Below, piece by piece: positions 30,726-39,923 of a DNA stretch of 64,000 bases. The stretch lies in contig OY969581.1 in the NCBI GenBank assembly GCA_963701265.1, positions 1,116,001 through 1,180,000 of the forward strand, written 5' to 3'. Origin of the DNA: VRUE01 sp963701265. Its GTDB lineage: Bacteria; Actinomycetota; Thermoleophilia; Solirubrobacterales; 70-9. Both the position numbers and the translations under genes were made by a program. Numbering within the stretch: position 1 is the first letter of the stretch; each line of letters opens with the position of its first letter. The notes under the pieces were generated by a model that made no database searches, was not told where the DNA came from, and was given only the letters and a program-made list of their open reading frames with translations.

Positions 30726-30944
30726 ATGGCGAAAGAGGAGAAGATCGAGATGGAGGGCGAGATCACCGAGGCCCTCCCCAACACGATGTTTCGGGTCAAA
30801 CTGGACAACGACCACGACGTGCTTGGGCATATCTCCGGCAAGATGCGCCGCCACTACATCCGGATCCTGCCCGGCGACCGGGTCAAGATCGAGCTTTCGC
30901 CGTATGACCTCGACCGGGGTCGCATCACCTACCGCTACAAATAG
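30726..30944 (+). CDS. infA: Translation initiation factor IF-1
   Basis: 72 residues, an S1/OB fold covering the whole protein: EGEITEALPNTMFRVKLDNDHDVLGHISGKMRRHYIRILPGDRV and SPYDLDRGRITYRYK. It binds the 30S A site during initiation. Here it stands apart from the usual ribosomal protein operon, between the CCA/HD gene and the PqqD-like gene, with its own -10 box. The PqqD-like gene starts 9 bp after its stop. Confidence 0.97.
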   Translation: MAKEEKIEMEGEITEALPNTMFRVKLDNDHDVLGHISGKMRRHYIRILPGDRVKIELSPYDLDRGRITYRYK

Positions 30945-30953
30945 GCCTCGGCA

Positions 30954-31376
30954 GTGAGCCTGCGTTTCCGCATCGGCCCCGAGATCGTCCACGAGACGGT
31001 CGACGGAGAGGTGATCGCGATCGATCTCCTCAGCGGCAGCTACTACAGTCTGGCCGGCAGCGGGCCCGTGGCCTGGGAAGTGCTCGGCGGCGGTGCCAGC
31101 GAGGCCGAGATCAGAGCTGCGCTGGCGAGCCGGTTCGAGGCCGACGGCGAGACGATTGTCGCGGCCGTCTCGACACTGCTTGCCGAGCTGCAGGAGAGCA
31201 ACCTGATTGTCAGCGATGAGCAGCCGGGTGAGGCGCCGCCGGTAGCCGGTAGCACGGGGGAGAAGATCCCGTTCGAGGCGCCGCGGTTGGAGCGCTACAC
31301 CGATATGAAGGACTACTTCCTGCTCGACCCGATCCACGAGGTCGACTCGGCCGGCTGGCCACGGCCGGCGGCCTAG
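30954..31376 (+). CDS. PqqD-like (RRE) protein with conserved-looking C-terminal tail
   Basis: 140 residues, GTG start. Residues 8-88 match the PqqD/RiPP recognition element fold (HETVDGEVIAIDLLSGSYYSL ... VSTLLAELQESNLIV), which binds leader peptides in RiPP pathways. A Pro/Gly linker (90-105) leads to a tail at 106-136 with LERYTDMKDYFLLDPIHEVD followed by SAGWP, which is not part of the PqqD fold and is aromatic and acidic like a peptide substrate. The gene heads a tight cassette with an HprK-like kinase (2-bp gap), a GT2 and a nucleotidyltransferase. By pattern it fits the HPr-rel-A system PqqD group, of unknown function. Confidence 0.8.
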   Translation: MSLRFRIGPEIVHETVDGEVIAIDLLSGSYYSLAGSGPVAWEVLGGGASEAEIRAALASRFEADGETIVAAVSTLLAELQESNLIVSDEQPGEAPPVAGSTGEKIPFEAPRLERYTDMKDYFLLDPIHEVDSAGWPRPAA

Positions 31377-31378
31377 GC

Positions 31379-32503
31379 GTGCCGGGGCAGCCGGCGGTGC
31401 AAACGGCGCCAGCAGACCTCGCCAGCGAGTACTTCGAGCAGCTGCAAGGGCGCTACGAGCAGGCAGCAGCGATCGCGGGGGGCGCCGGCACGCTGGATCT
31501 GGAGATGGCCGGACTGCGGCTGCGGTTGCGTTATGCGGGGGGGCCGCTGCGCGAGGCGCTGTTGGCGCCCTTTGGCCACCTCGCTTGCCACGAGGAGGGA
31601 GATCCCGTCCTGACGATCTCGCTCTTCGACACGGCCTCGACCGGCGTCGAGCCACCAGCTCCCCTGTGGGAGCCGATCGCGGCCGCGCCGGGCACCAACC
31701 CGGTCGCCCGGCTGCGCTCCGAGCGGGCCTGCGTCCTCGCTGCTGCCGGCAGCAGGGCGCTCACCGCCGCGCTGCCGGCGAAGGGAGTCGCTGTCTTCCA
31801 CCTGCCCGATGCGACTGCAATTCCCGCGACGGAGCGAGCGGCCCCGATTCGTGAGGCGCTGCAGTTGCTGATGGCCGCGAGGGGACGACTGATGACGCAC
31901 GCGGGCGCGGTCGGCAGTGGCGGGCGCGGCGTGCTCCTCGTCGGCCGTGGGGGGTCGGGCAAGTCGACGCTGGCGCTCTCCTGTGCGCTCGCCGGCATGG
32001 AGATCGTCGCCGACGACTACGTCCTGCTCGACCCCGCCACTCTCGCTGCACACGCGATGCAGTCGACGGCAAAGCTGACCGAAGACAGCGCCTCGCGCCT
32101 CGGCATCCCCCGCGAGGCAATCGACCCGGCGGGCTTCGAGCCGACGCTCGAGGGGCCGGCCAAGGCCCTGGTGCGGATCCCCGACCTCGCGCCGGGCCGG
32201 CTCAAGCGACAGCTGGAGGTGACGGCCATCGTCGCCCCGACGCTGAGTTCGTCTCAACCCGCGTATATCGGGGGTGGAGACGAACTCGGTGAGATCGAGC
32301 CGGCCGTCCGGGAGATCTCGGCGGCCGAGGCGCTGCGGGCGGTGGCGCCGAGCACGATCGTGCAAGCGGGATTCGCTGGCGGCGACTCGCTGGCGACGCT
32401 CGCCGACCTCGTGCGCTGCGTGCCGAGTTACGCGCTTGAGCTCAGCCCGAATCCCGTGGCAAATGCGGCCGCTGTCGAGCGCCTGGTGGACGACCTTGGC
32501 TGA
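31379..32503 (+). CDS. HPr kinase-related P-loop kinase
   Basis: 374 residues, GTG start. C-terminal half carries an HprK-like core: GGRGVLLVGRGGSGKSTLAL with Walker A GRGGSGKST (189-197) and the catalytic-base/metal pair VADDYVLLDP (Asp212, Asp213). Residues 1-160 are an N-terminal domain of the type found in HprK-related proteins. HPr kinases phosphorylate a Ser; relatives in lasso peptide clusters phosphorylate the peptide. No HPr or PTS gene is near, so HPr is unlikely as substrate. Residues 289-303 are encoded by palindromic element copy B. Confidence 0.82.
   Translation: MPGQPAVQTAPADLASEYFEQLQGRYEQAAAIAGGAGTLDLEMAGLRLRLRYAGGPLREALLAPFGHLACHEEGDPVLTISLFDTASTGVEPPAPLWEPIAAAPGTNPVARLRSERACVLAAAGSRALTAALPAKGVAVFHLPDATAIPATERAAPIREALQLLMAARGRLMTHAGAVGSGGRGVLLVGRGGSGKSTLALSCALAGMEIVADDYVLLDPATLAAHAMQSTAKLTEDSASRLGIPREAIDPAGFEPTLEGPAKALVRIPDLAPGRLKRQLEVTAIVAPTLSSSQPAYIGGGDELGEIEPAVREISAAEALRAVAPSTIVQAGFAGGDSLATLADLVRCVPSYALELSPNPVANAAAVERLVDDLG
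32243..32290. repeat. In-frame palindromic element, copy B
   Basis: Arms 32245-32260 and 32272-32287 are nearly perfect complements around an AT-bearing centre (GCGTATATCG). 24 bases (32245-32268) are identical to the reverse complement of copy A at 15682-15730. It lies inside the HprK-like gene and encodes a short Ser/Gly-rich stretch without breaking the frame. Confidence 0.8.
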
Positions 32504-33185
32504 GCCGACCGTCACCGCGGCGATCCCGGTGCGCGATGGCGAGGCCTACCTGGCCGAGGCGATCGAGAGCGTGCTCGCCCAGAGCCGGCCCTGCGATCAG
32601 GTCGTCGTCGTCGACAACGGCTCAAGCGATCGCAGTGCCGAGATCGCCGCTGGTTTCGCTCCCGCGGTGGAGCTGGTGCACGAGCCGCGGCCTGGCATCG
32701 GCGCCGCCCGCAATGCGGCCCTGCGCGCTGCCCACGGTGACCTCGTCGCTTTCCTCGACGCGGATGACCTTTGGGATTCGGAGAAGACCGCGCGACAGCT
32801 TGCCGCCTTCGAGGCTGAACCGGGGTTGCAACTCGTCTTCGGCCACGTGCGCCAGTTCGTCAGCCCCGATCTCGCCGCGGAGGAGGCTGAGGGTCTTCGG
32901 GTCCCGGCCGAGCCTCAGCCGGGCCAGCACATCGGTGCGATGCTGGCACGGCGGGAGGCAATCGAGGCGATCGGGCCGTGGTCAGAGGACGTGCGCATCA
33001 GCGACGGCCTTACCTTCTTCCTGCGCGCTCGCGAGCTCGGCTTCGAGCAGGCGATGCTGACCGAGACGGTCATGCGGCGCCGAGTCCACGGCGGTAACCA
33101 CTCGCTCAGCAACCGTGATGAGCGTCGCGAGTTCGCGCTTCACCTCAAGCGCTCGCTCGACCGCCGCCGCGGGGGGTCGGCATGA
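32496..33185 (+). CDS. Glycosyltransferase family 2
   Basis: 229 residues from TTG 32496, which overlaps the kinase stop by 8 bp. GT-A fold: TVTAAIPVRDGEAYLAEAIE, VVVVDNGSSDRSAEIA, RPGIGAARNAALRAA and the metal-binding DxD in LVAFLDADDLWDSEK. It transfers a sugar from a nucleotide donor; acceptor unknown. Its position between the HprK-like kinase and the nucleotidyltransferase, with overlaps on both sides, argues for one pathway. Confidence 0.88.
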   Translation: MAEPTVTAAIPVRDGEAYLAEAIESVLAQSRPCDQVVVVDNGSSDRSAEIAAGFAPAVELVHEPRPGIGAARNAALRAAHGDLVAFLDADDLWDSEKTARQLAAFEAEPGLQLVFGHVRQFVSPDLAAEEAEGLRVPAEPQPGQHIGAMLARREAIEAIGPWSEDVRISDGLTFFLRARELGFEQAMLTETVMRRRVHGGNHSLSNRDERREFALHLKRSLDRRRGGSA

Positions 33186-34309
33186 GCGAGGTCCTCGCCA
33201 ACAGGCCGACGCCGGCGCAGCTGCTCGTCCTGCACGCGGCGCTGGACCGGGATCGCGAGCAGGCGCACGCCGCCTGGCGACGCTGGCGCCTCGGGGTCGA
33301 CTTCGACGAGGTCGACCACGGCTCGACCCGCCTGCTGCCGCTGGTCTACCGCAGGCTCGGTCCCGATGCCTTCGACGCTGAGGTGGTGGGCCGCCTCAAG
33401 GGGCTCTATCGGCGCTCCTGGAGCCGCAACCAGCTGCTCTTCAAGCGCGCCGCGGAGGCGATCGAGCTGCTCGGGGCGGCCGGGATCGAGACGCTGGTGA
33501 CCAAGGGCGCCTCGCTCGCCCTGCTCTCCTACGGGGACGTCGGCGTGCGGCCGATGGACGACGTCGATGTCCTCGTGCCGATCGAGCGAACCGGCGAGGC
33601 GATCTCAGTCCTGACGGCTGCCGGTTGGTCGCCCGACAAAGACGATCCCGCGACCTGGATCCAGGTCCACCACTCGCTCGGTTTCGCCGGACCGAGCGAG
33701 GGCGAGGTCGACCTGCACTGGTTCGCCCTCTGGCAGCCCGCCAGCGACCGCGAGCTCTGGGCCGCCTCGGTGCCGATGGAGCTCGCCGGCACCGGCACGC
33801 GGGCGCCGAGTGCCGCCGACCAGCTCCTGCTCGCCTGCGTGCACGGGACTCCCTGGAGTCCCCTCCCGCCCTTTCGCTGGATCGCCGACGCGGTCACCGT
33901 GATCCGCGCCGGGGGCGAGCAGCTCGACTGGGACCGGCTCGCCGCCGAGGCCGAGCGCCGCCGGCTCACCGTCGCCACCGCCGCGGCGCTCGCCTACCTG
34001 CGCGAGGAGTTCGACGCGGAGATCCCGGACGCCGTGCTGGGGCAGCTGCGGGCGGCGCCCGCCTCACGCCACGAGCGCGCCGCCTTTCGGGCCGCCTGCC
34101 GCCCCGACTCGCCGCTGCGCACCCTGCGCATGGCCTGGGACCGCTATCGACGCCTGCGCGATCTCGAGACGGGCGCGCCGCGACCCGACGGCTTTCCCGG
34201 CTTCGCCTGCCGCTTCTGGGGGGTCGACAGCGTCTGGCAGCTGCCCCCGCACGCGGTGCGGGCGCTCAGTCGCCGGCGCGAGCGCGGTGGCGCTCGATCC
34301 GCTTCTTGA
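33182..34309 (+). CDS. Nucleotidyltransferase of the NTP_transf_5 type
   Basis: 375 residues. The N-terminal part leads to GIETLVTKGASLALLSYGDVGVRPMDDVDVLV, with the KG and DDVDVL acid pattern of this pol-beta-like family, then EVDLHWFALW and AADQLLLACVHG. Members occur in lasso peptide and related RiPP clusters, where one has been linked to modifying a phosphorylated peptide end. It overlaps the GT2 gene by 4 bp and runs 44 bp into the convergent GT2 gene at 34266. Confidence 0.82.
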   Translation: MSEVLANRPTPAQLLVLHAALDRDREQAHAAWRRWRLGVDFDEVDHGSTRLLPLVYRRLGPDAFDAEVVGRLKGLYRRSWSRNQLLFKRAAEAIELLGAAGIETLVTKGASLALLSYGDVGVRPMDDVDVLVPIERTGEAISVLTAAGWSPDKDDPATWIQVHHSLGFAGPSEGEVDLHWFALWQPASDRELWAASVPMELAGTGTRAPSAADQLLLACVHGTPWSPLPPFRWIADAVTVIRAGGEQLDWDRLAAEAERRRLTVATAAALAYLREEFDAEIPDAVLGQLRAAPASRHERAAFRAACRPDSPLRTLRMAWDRYRRLRDLETGAPRPDGFPGFACRFWGVDSVWQLPPHAVRALSRRRERGGARSAS

Positions 34310-34985
34310 GCGCGAGGAAATGCCCGGCGCGGCCGGCGGCCGCGTCCTGGGTGAGGCTCGCCGGGTGGACGCGCCGGTGCAACAGAACCCGCGGCAGGCG
34401 GCGGATCTCGATTCCCTGTTCGGCGGCGCGCAGCAGCCAGTCGACGTCCTCGGCCGCCCGCATCTCCTCGTCGAAGCCACCGACCTGCTCGAAGGCCTCG
34501 CGGCGCACGACCATCGTCATCGTGTGGACGTCGGGCTCCTCCGCGAGCTCTTCCGGCTTGGCCGGCATCACCGTTGGCACGTTTGAGCCCTCCGCCCAGA
34601 ACGGCAGCTCCGCGCCCTCCTCGATCAGCAGCTCCTGTTCGGCGAGCACGCAGCCGATCGCGGGGTCCGCGAGCATCTCGCCGACCTGGACCGAGAGCTT
34701 CTCCGGCGGCAGCGTGTCGTCGGCGTCGTGGAAGGCGATGAACTCGCCGCGCGAGGCGGTGAAGCCGCGGTTTCGTGCCGCCGCGGGCCCGGCGTTCTCC
34801 TGGACGATCAGCTTCACCTCGGGGTAGGAGCGGGCCGTCGCCGCGGTGCCGTCGCTGGACCCATCGTCGACCACGATCGTCTCCAGTGGCGTGTAGTCCT
34901 GAGCGAGCACGCTCTCGATCGCCTCGCCGAGGAAGCGCTCGGCGTTGAAGGCGGGGATGACGACGCTGGCCAGCGGCTGGGACAC
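34266..34985 (-). CDS. Glycosyltransferase family 2
   Basis: 239 residues, GTG start. GT-A motifs: LASVVIPAFNAERFLGEAIE, ETIVVDDGSSDGTA, NAGPAAARNRGFTAS and DxD in FIAFHDADDTLPPEK, plus the later ED in RAAEDVDWLLRAAEQG. It is the last gene of a minus-strand operon (ABC ATPase, two permeases, GH63, GT2), and its 3' end overlaps the convergent nucleotidyltransferase gene. Confidence 0.9.
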   Translation of the reverse strand: MSQPLASVVIPAFNAERFLGEAIESVLAQDYTPLETIVVDDGSSDGTAATARSYPEVKLIVQENAGPAAARNRGFTASRGEFIAFHDADDTLPPEKLSVQVGEMLADPAIGCVLAEQELLIEEGAELPFWAEGSNVPTVMPAKPEELAEEPDVHTMTMVVRREAFEQVGGFDEEMRAAEDVDWLLRAAEQGIEIRRLPRVLLHRRVHPASLTQDAAAGRAGHFLALKKRIERHRARAGD

Positions 34986-34999
34986 CGCCCCATTCTCTC

Positions 35000-36187
35000 T
35001 CAGAGGTGACTGCGCGCCGCAGCCGGGTCGGGCTCGGCCAACTCGGCGACCAGGGCCGACCAGGCGAACTCGGTGGCACCGAGGCCGGCGCCCGTGCGCG
35101 GGTCGTAGTACTCGCGCAGCCCTTCGCGCTCGACCGCGCCGATCACGCCGTCGACCAGTCGCGACGCCGCCTGCTCATAGCCGAGCCGGCGCAGGCCGAG
35201 CCAGACGAGCCAGGCCGAGTTGACCCAGGTCGGCCCGCGCCAGTAGCGCCGCAGCGGCCCGCGGTGGCCGCCGGGTTCATAGCTCGGCTCGGAGGCGGCG
35301 ACGGAGGGCGGCGCGACCGCGGTGAGGAACTCGCTCTCGTTGAGCAGGTGCTCCTCGACCAGGCGACGCCCGATCTGCTCCGGCAGGTCGGGCAGGGCAA
35401 GCGGGGCAAGCGCGGTCCAGGTGAGGGCGCTGGGCCGGATCCCGCCCGGCTCCGCCCAATCGATGAAGAGGCCGCGCCGCTCGTCCCAGAGGCGGTCGAC
35501 CAGGGCGGGCGTCACCGAGGGGCGGCCCAGGGCCTGCAGCGAGAGCGACCAGAGCGTGTTGACCAGCGTCTCGCAGAGGACCGGACCGCCGCGCTCGCGA
35601 ATGCGTCGCGCCTCGAAGCCGAGCCGGCGGTTGCGGTGAACGAGCAAGGGGAAGCCGATGCGGGCGTTGGCCCGCCGGCCCCAAACGGGGTCGAACTTGG
35701 GCGAGGCGTCGAGGCCGGACTCGTCGGGCTGGACGATCCAGAGCAGGCCGTCGCGCTCGAGGTCGCGCTCGGCGCTGAGCCAGTCGGCCTGGGCGCCGAT
35801 TCGGGGCTCCGCGGCCGGGTCGCCGACGGCGACCCTCCAGGCCCAGGCCAGCAGCGGCGGCTGGATCGTCTCGGTCTGGAACGAGCTGCGCGAGGCGACG
35901 TTGTAGAAGGGCAGGCGACCCAGCGTGACCGGCCGGTCCCAGAAGATCGTGTGGCCGATGAACCCGTCGTCCCGTTGCGCCGCCAGCAGGGTCTCGAGCT
36001 CGGTCCGCGACCGGTCTGGGTTGAAGCGCCGCCAAACGATCGCGGCGAAGCAGGAGTCCCAGTACCACTGCCAGGGGTAGCGGCTTGGGCTCGGCCGGGT
36101 GTAGGCGAAGCGGGTGCCGTCGCGCTCACCCTCGAGCCAGCTTCCTCGCAGGACGCGCTCGGCGATGCCTGTCGCCGCGGGGCTCAC
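35000..36187 (-). CDS. GH63-like glycoside hydrolase (MGH1 type)
   Basis: 395 residues, GTG start. An (alpha/alpha)6-barrel glycosidase pattern: RYPWQWYWDSCFAAIVWRRF near the N-terminus, with the Asp that acts as general acid in the family, SSFQTETIQPPLLAWAW, and C-terminal YWRGPTWVNSAWLVWLGLRR plus EYYDPRTGAGLGATEFAW. Relatives act on mannosylglycerate, glucosylglycerate or similar small glycosides. No signal peptide, so cytoplasmic. It overlaps the upstream permease by 4 bp. Confidence 0.85.
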   Translation of the reverse strand: MSPAATGIAERVLRGSWLEGERDGTRFAYTRPSPSRYPWQWYWDSCFAAIVWRRFNPDRSRTELETLLAAQRDDGFIGHTIFWDRPVTLGRLPFYNVASRSSFQTETIQPPLLAWAWRVAVGDPAAEPRIGAQADWLSAERDLERDGLLWIVQPDESGLDASPKFDPVWGRRANARIGFPLLVHRNRRLGFEARRIRERGGPVLCETLVNTLWSLSLQALGRPSVTPALVDRLWDERRGLFIDWAEPGGIRPSALTWTALAPLALPDLPEQIGRRLVEEHLLNESEFLTAVAPPSVAASEPSYEPGGHRGPLRRYWRGPTWVNSAWLVWLGLRRLGYEQAASRLVDGVIGAVEREGLREYYDPRTGAGLGATEFAWSALVAELAEPDPAAARSHL

Positions 36188-36975
36188 ACTGCCGTGCGGC
36201 GCATTTCTCGCAGCGCCCAGGCGCCGAGCACGAGGAGCAGGCCCGCCAGGGCGAGCAGGCCGGGCCAGGTTTCCGCCCAGGTGACGCTGCCGATGAAGCC
36301 CTGGCGCGCGGCGTCCATGACCTGGGTCACCGGGTTGACTTCAGCGACGCTCCTCATCCAGGGCTGCAGCAGCGCCAGCGGCGCGTAGGCGGTGGTGGTG
36401 AGGATCAGCCCCATCATCCCGGCCTGCATCAGCGGTGCCGCCGACTGGCTCTTGAAACGCAGTGCCAGCCCTGAGCCCCAGCAGGCGGCGACGGCGGCCA
36501 TCGCGGCGACCATCGTGTAGGTGACCAGCAGTCCGTCAACGCCGGGCCAGCCCGCCCCGAGCACCAGCGCGATGATGAACACCGAGGTGGCCGGGATCAG
36601 CGCCCGGGCGCTGGCCGAGAGCACGGTTCCCGCCAGCAGCACCCAGCGCGGGGCGGGGGAGACGAGCAGCCGGTCGACCCAGCCGGCCTCGATGTCACGA
36701 GCCAGGTTGACTCCGGCCGCGGCCCCGGTGAAGCCGGCGCCCTGCAGCATGCTGACCGGCACGATGAAGCTCTCGTAGCTGCCGGTGGTGAAGCCGTTGA
36801 GCTGGGTCAGGGCGCCGAAGACGCCGTTGAGGCCGAGGAAGAAGATCGTCGGCGCCAGCACGCCCGGGATCGCCGCGCCCGGCACCCGCAGCAGCTCGTT
36901 CCTGGCCCGCGCCATCAGCGCCGCGATCGTCGCCAGGTTCGCCCGCCACTGGGGCTGCGTCGCTGCCGCTTCCAT
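36184..36975 (-). CDS. ABC-2 type transporter permease (second)
   Basis: 263 residues, ATG 36975. About six membrane helices; ABC-2 membrane domain seen in APTIFFLGLNGVFGALTQL, LARDIEAGWVDRLLVSPAPRW and LLQPWMRSVAEVNPVTQVMDAARQ. It shares one base with the stop of the first permease (TGATG). With the other permease and the ATPase it forms a DrrAB-like exporter with a two-permease heterodimer. Confidence 0.9.
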   Translation of the reverse strand: MEAAATQPQWRANLATIAALMARARNELLRVPGAAIPGVLAPTIFFLGLNGVFGALTQLNGFTTGSYESFIVPVSMLQGAGFTGAAAGVNLARDIEAGWVDRLLVSPAPRWVLLAGTVLSASARALIPATSVFIIALVLGAGWPGVDGLLVTYTMVAAMAAVAACWGSGLALRFKSQSAAPLMQAGMMGLILTTTAYAPLALLQPWMRSVAEVNPVTQVMDAARQGFIGSVTWAETWPGLLALAGLLLVLGAWALREMRRTAV

Positions 36976-37756
36976 CAGCCCACCCTCAGCCGGTGGCGCA
37001 GGGCGCGGGCGCTGAGCACCAGTCCGAGCACGACGATCCCGACGATCGCCAGCACCGCCTCGCCGAGTTCGGTGGCATCGATCCCCGAGATGATCGGGCC
37101 GCGGATCCCTTCGACGACGAAGCTGAGCGGGTTGTATTCGGCGATCGCCTTGGCCGGCTGGATCATCAGCTCGTTGGGGAAGAAGGCGGAGGAGAGGAAG
37201 AGGACGACGAGGACCAGCGGGAAGAGGCCCTGGACGACGCTGGCGCTGCCGGTCCGCAGGGCGATCGCCGCACCGATGCCGCCGACCGCCATCGCCGTGG
37301 CGGTGACGAGGGCGATCGCGATCAGGGCGCCGGCGACGCCGCTCTCGATATGGGCGCCGAAGATCAGCCCGATCGCGAGAAACCAGAGCGAGGAGAAGAG
37401 GCCCAGCGCCGCGGTCCCGGCCAGGCGCCCGAGCACGATCGTGTAGCGCGGGATCGGCGCCGAGAAGAGGCGGTCGGTGAAACCCATCTCGATGTCGACC
37501 GCGAGCGCGATGCCACCGCTGTTGCCGGCCAGCATCAGCGACTGCATCATCGCCCCGGCGAGCATGAACTGGAGAAAGCTCTGCACCGGCGGGAAGCCCG
37601 GCAGGTTGACCGCACCGCCCGCACCGCCGGTCTGGATCGCCAGCAGCAGGGTGGGGAAGACGACGATCGGCGCCATCAGCTGCGGCCGGCGAAAGGTCTG
37701 GCGGATCGAGCGCATGCCCAGCGCCCGCACGACCCGCGCGTTGACGGCGAACTCGC

Positions 37757-37760
<4 letters not shown>
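36975..37760 (-). CDS. ABC-2 type transporter permease (first)
   Basis: 261 residues, GTG start overlapping the ATPase stop. Six-helix ABC-2 domain: RQTFRRPQLMAPIVVFPTLLLAI, VDIEMGFTDRLFSAPIPRYTI and FLSSAFFPNELMIQPAKAIAEYNPLSF-type segments. Closely similar in layout to the following permease, so probably an old duplication. Membrane half of an exporter for a hydrophobic drug, lipid or glycoconjugate. Confidence 0.9.
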
Positions 37761-38728
<968 letters not shown>

Positions 38729-38845
38729 CGGCGAGCAACCCTAGCGAGACGACTTGGCCGGGATCGTGCAAAGCGCACGCTGTCGTGACATTGCTCCGAC
38801 CTGGAAGGCAGAATCGAGCCCGCAACCCTTGCCGCGTGGCCGGGT

Positions 38846-39625
38846 TTGCAGCGTGAGATCGTGCAAGGAGCAGCGAAAAACCGACTCGTCCGTTCGCCTG
38901 CCGCAATGGCGGCGGCCTTTGCCTGCGCGCTGATCGCGCTTGTCGTCGCCGCTTGGCCCGGCTCCGCGGACTCGGCACCGCTGGGCGTCGTCGTGCTGGG
39001 CAAGACGACCACCACTCCGCCGCCCTCCTGTCCGGGCAAGATCGTCAACAACGTCGAGGTCATCCCCTGCCGGGTCGAGGGCCACGTCAGCGGCTACCAG
39101 ACCAAAGCCGGCGGAGTCGACCAGCCCTACGAAGTTCCCTTCGACGGCAAGATCGTCGCCTGGTCGATCACCCTGGCGCGGCCCTCGCGCGCCGACACCA
39201 AAACGACGACCAACGAGGTTGGCTTCTTCGACGAATTCCTCGGCAAGCCCTCGCAGGCGCGAATCGGCATCCTGCGCCCGGTCGAGGAATCGAAGCCGCC
39301 GAAATTCACCCTCGTGCGCCAGAGCCCGCTCGAGGTGCTCAATCCCTACTTCGGCAGCACCCCGATCTTCGCCCTCGAGCACCCGCTCTCGGTCCTGCGC
39401 GGCCAGATCGTCGCCCTCACCGTCCCCACCTGGGCACCGATGTTCGCCTTCAACGTCTCCGAAGAAGACACCTGGCGCGGCAGCCGGCTCGAGGATCACT
39501 GTGCCTCCAAGGAGGACATCCAAGGCGGCCACCCGCAGCAGGGCGTGAACAAGGTCAAGACCTACGGCTGCTTCTACTCCAACGCCCGGTTGCTCTACAC
39601 AGCGACTCTGGTCAAGAAACCGTAG
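38846..39625 (+). CDS. Secreted protein of unknown function
   Basis: 259 residues from TTG 38846. An export signal is clear: NRLVRSPAAMAAAFACALIALVVAAWPGSADSA. GTG 38861 or ATG 38906 are alternative starts that keep it. The mature part has Cys pairs (PSCPGKI..VIPCRV, HCASKE, YGCFY), suggesting two disulfides, and a beta-rich pattern with GKIVAWSITLARPS and VLRGQIVALTVPTWAPMF. No family recognised. A hairpin element starts 12 bp after its stop. Confidence 0.7.
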   Translation: MQREIVQGAAKNRLVRSPAAMAAAFACALIALVVAAWPGSADSAPLGVVVLGKTTTTPPPSCPGKIVNNVEVIPCRVEGHVSGYQTKAGGVDQPYEVPFDGKIVAWSITLARPSRADTKTTTNEVGFFDEFLGKPSQARIGILRPVEESKPPKFTLVRQSPLEVLNPYFGSTPIFALEHPLSVLRGQIVALTVPTWAPMFAFNVSEEDTWRGSRLEDHCASKEDIQGGHPQQGVNKVKTYGCFYSNARLLYTATLVKKP

Positions 39626-39636
39626 CTCGCGGTCCC

Positions 39637-39753
39637 AGGGTGAGGGCGGGCAGCCCTCTTCACTCGCCTGACTGGCTGGATCGCTTGCCGCCGTCCGAGT
39701 TTGGGGTTTGGCCAGCGGCGCAAAACGTTCAGAGGGCTACCCGCCCCCACCCT
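39637..39753 (+). repeat. Stop-adjacent hairpin element, family 1, unit 1
   Basis: Outer arms 39637-39659 and 39731-39753 (23 bases, 21 paired) enclose a ~70-nt core. The same core, in inverted orientation and with unrelated arms, forms unit 2 at 39798-39917. Each unit lies right after the stop of the gene it follows and points the same way as that gene. The gap between units (39754-39797) holds nothing recognised; no gene was found in 39626-39923. Confidence 0.8.
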
Positions 39754-39797
39754 CCGAGCCGCGGCGACGTTCCCTTGCACAAACGCTTTGCAGCTTC

Positions 39798-39917
39798 GCA
39801 GCGGGCGTCGGTAGGACCTCCGAACGTTTTGCGCCGCTGGCCGTGAGCGGCCCTCGGTACGGCGACTGACGACCCAGCCAGGTAGGCGAGTGAGGGGGTC
39901 CTACCGACGCCCGCTGC
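39798..39917 (-). repeat. Stop-adjacent hairpin element, family 1, unit 2
   Basis: Outer arms 39798-39818 and 39897-39917 are a perfect 21-bp inverted repeat. The core shares long blocks with unit 1, including a perfect 21-base match (39822-39842 against 39710-39730) and 17 of 19 bases (39874-39892 against 39661-39679). It begins 7 bp after the stop of the minus-strand gene ending at 39924. Confidence 0.8.
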
Positions 39918-39923
39918 GTTGGG

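Noticed and set aside
32886..32925. Another in-frame palindrome (GGCTGAGG/CCTCAGCC) in the GT2 gene
   Set aside because: Only 8 bp of pairing around a 20-nt loop; expected by chance in DNA this GC-rich.
39637..39917. Integron attC site
   Set aside because: The conserved bases are in the core and the variable bases in the outer arms, the reverse of attC, and no integrase gene is present.
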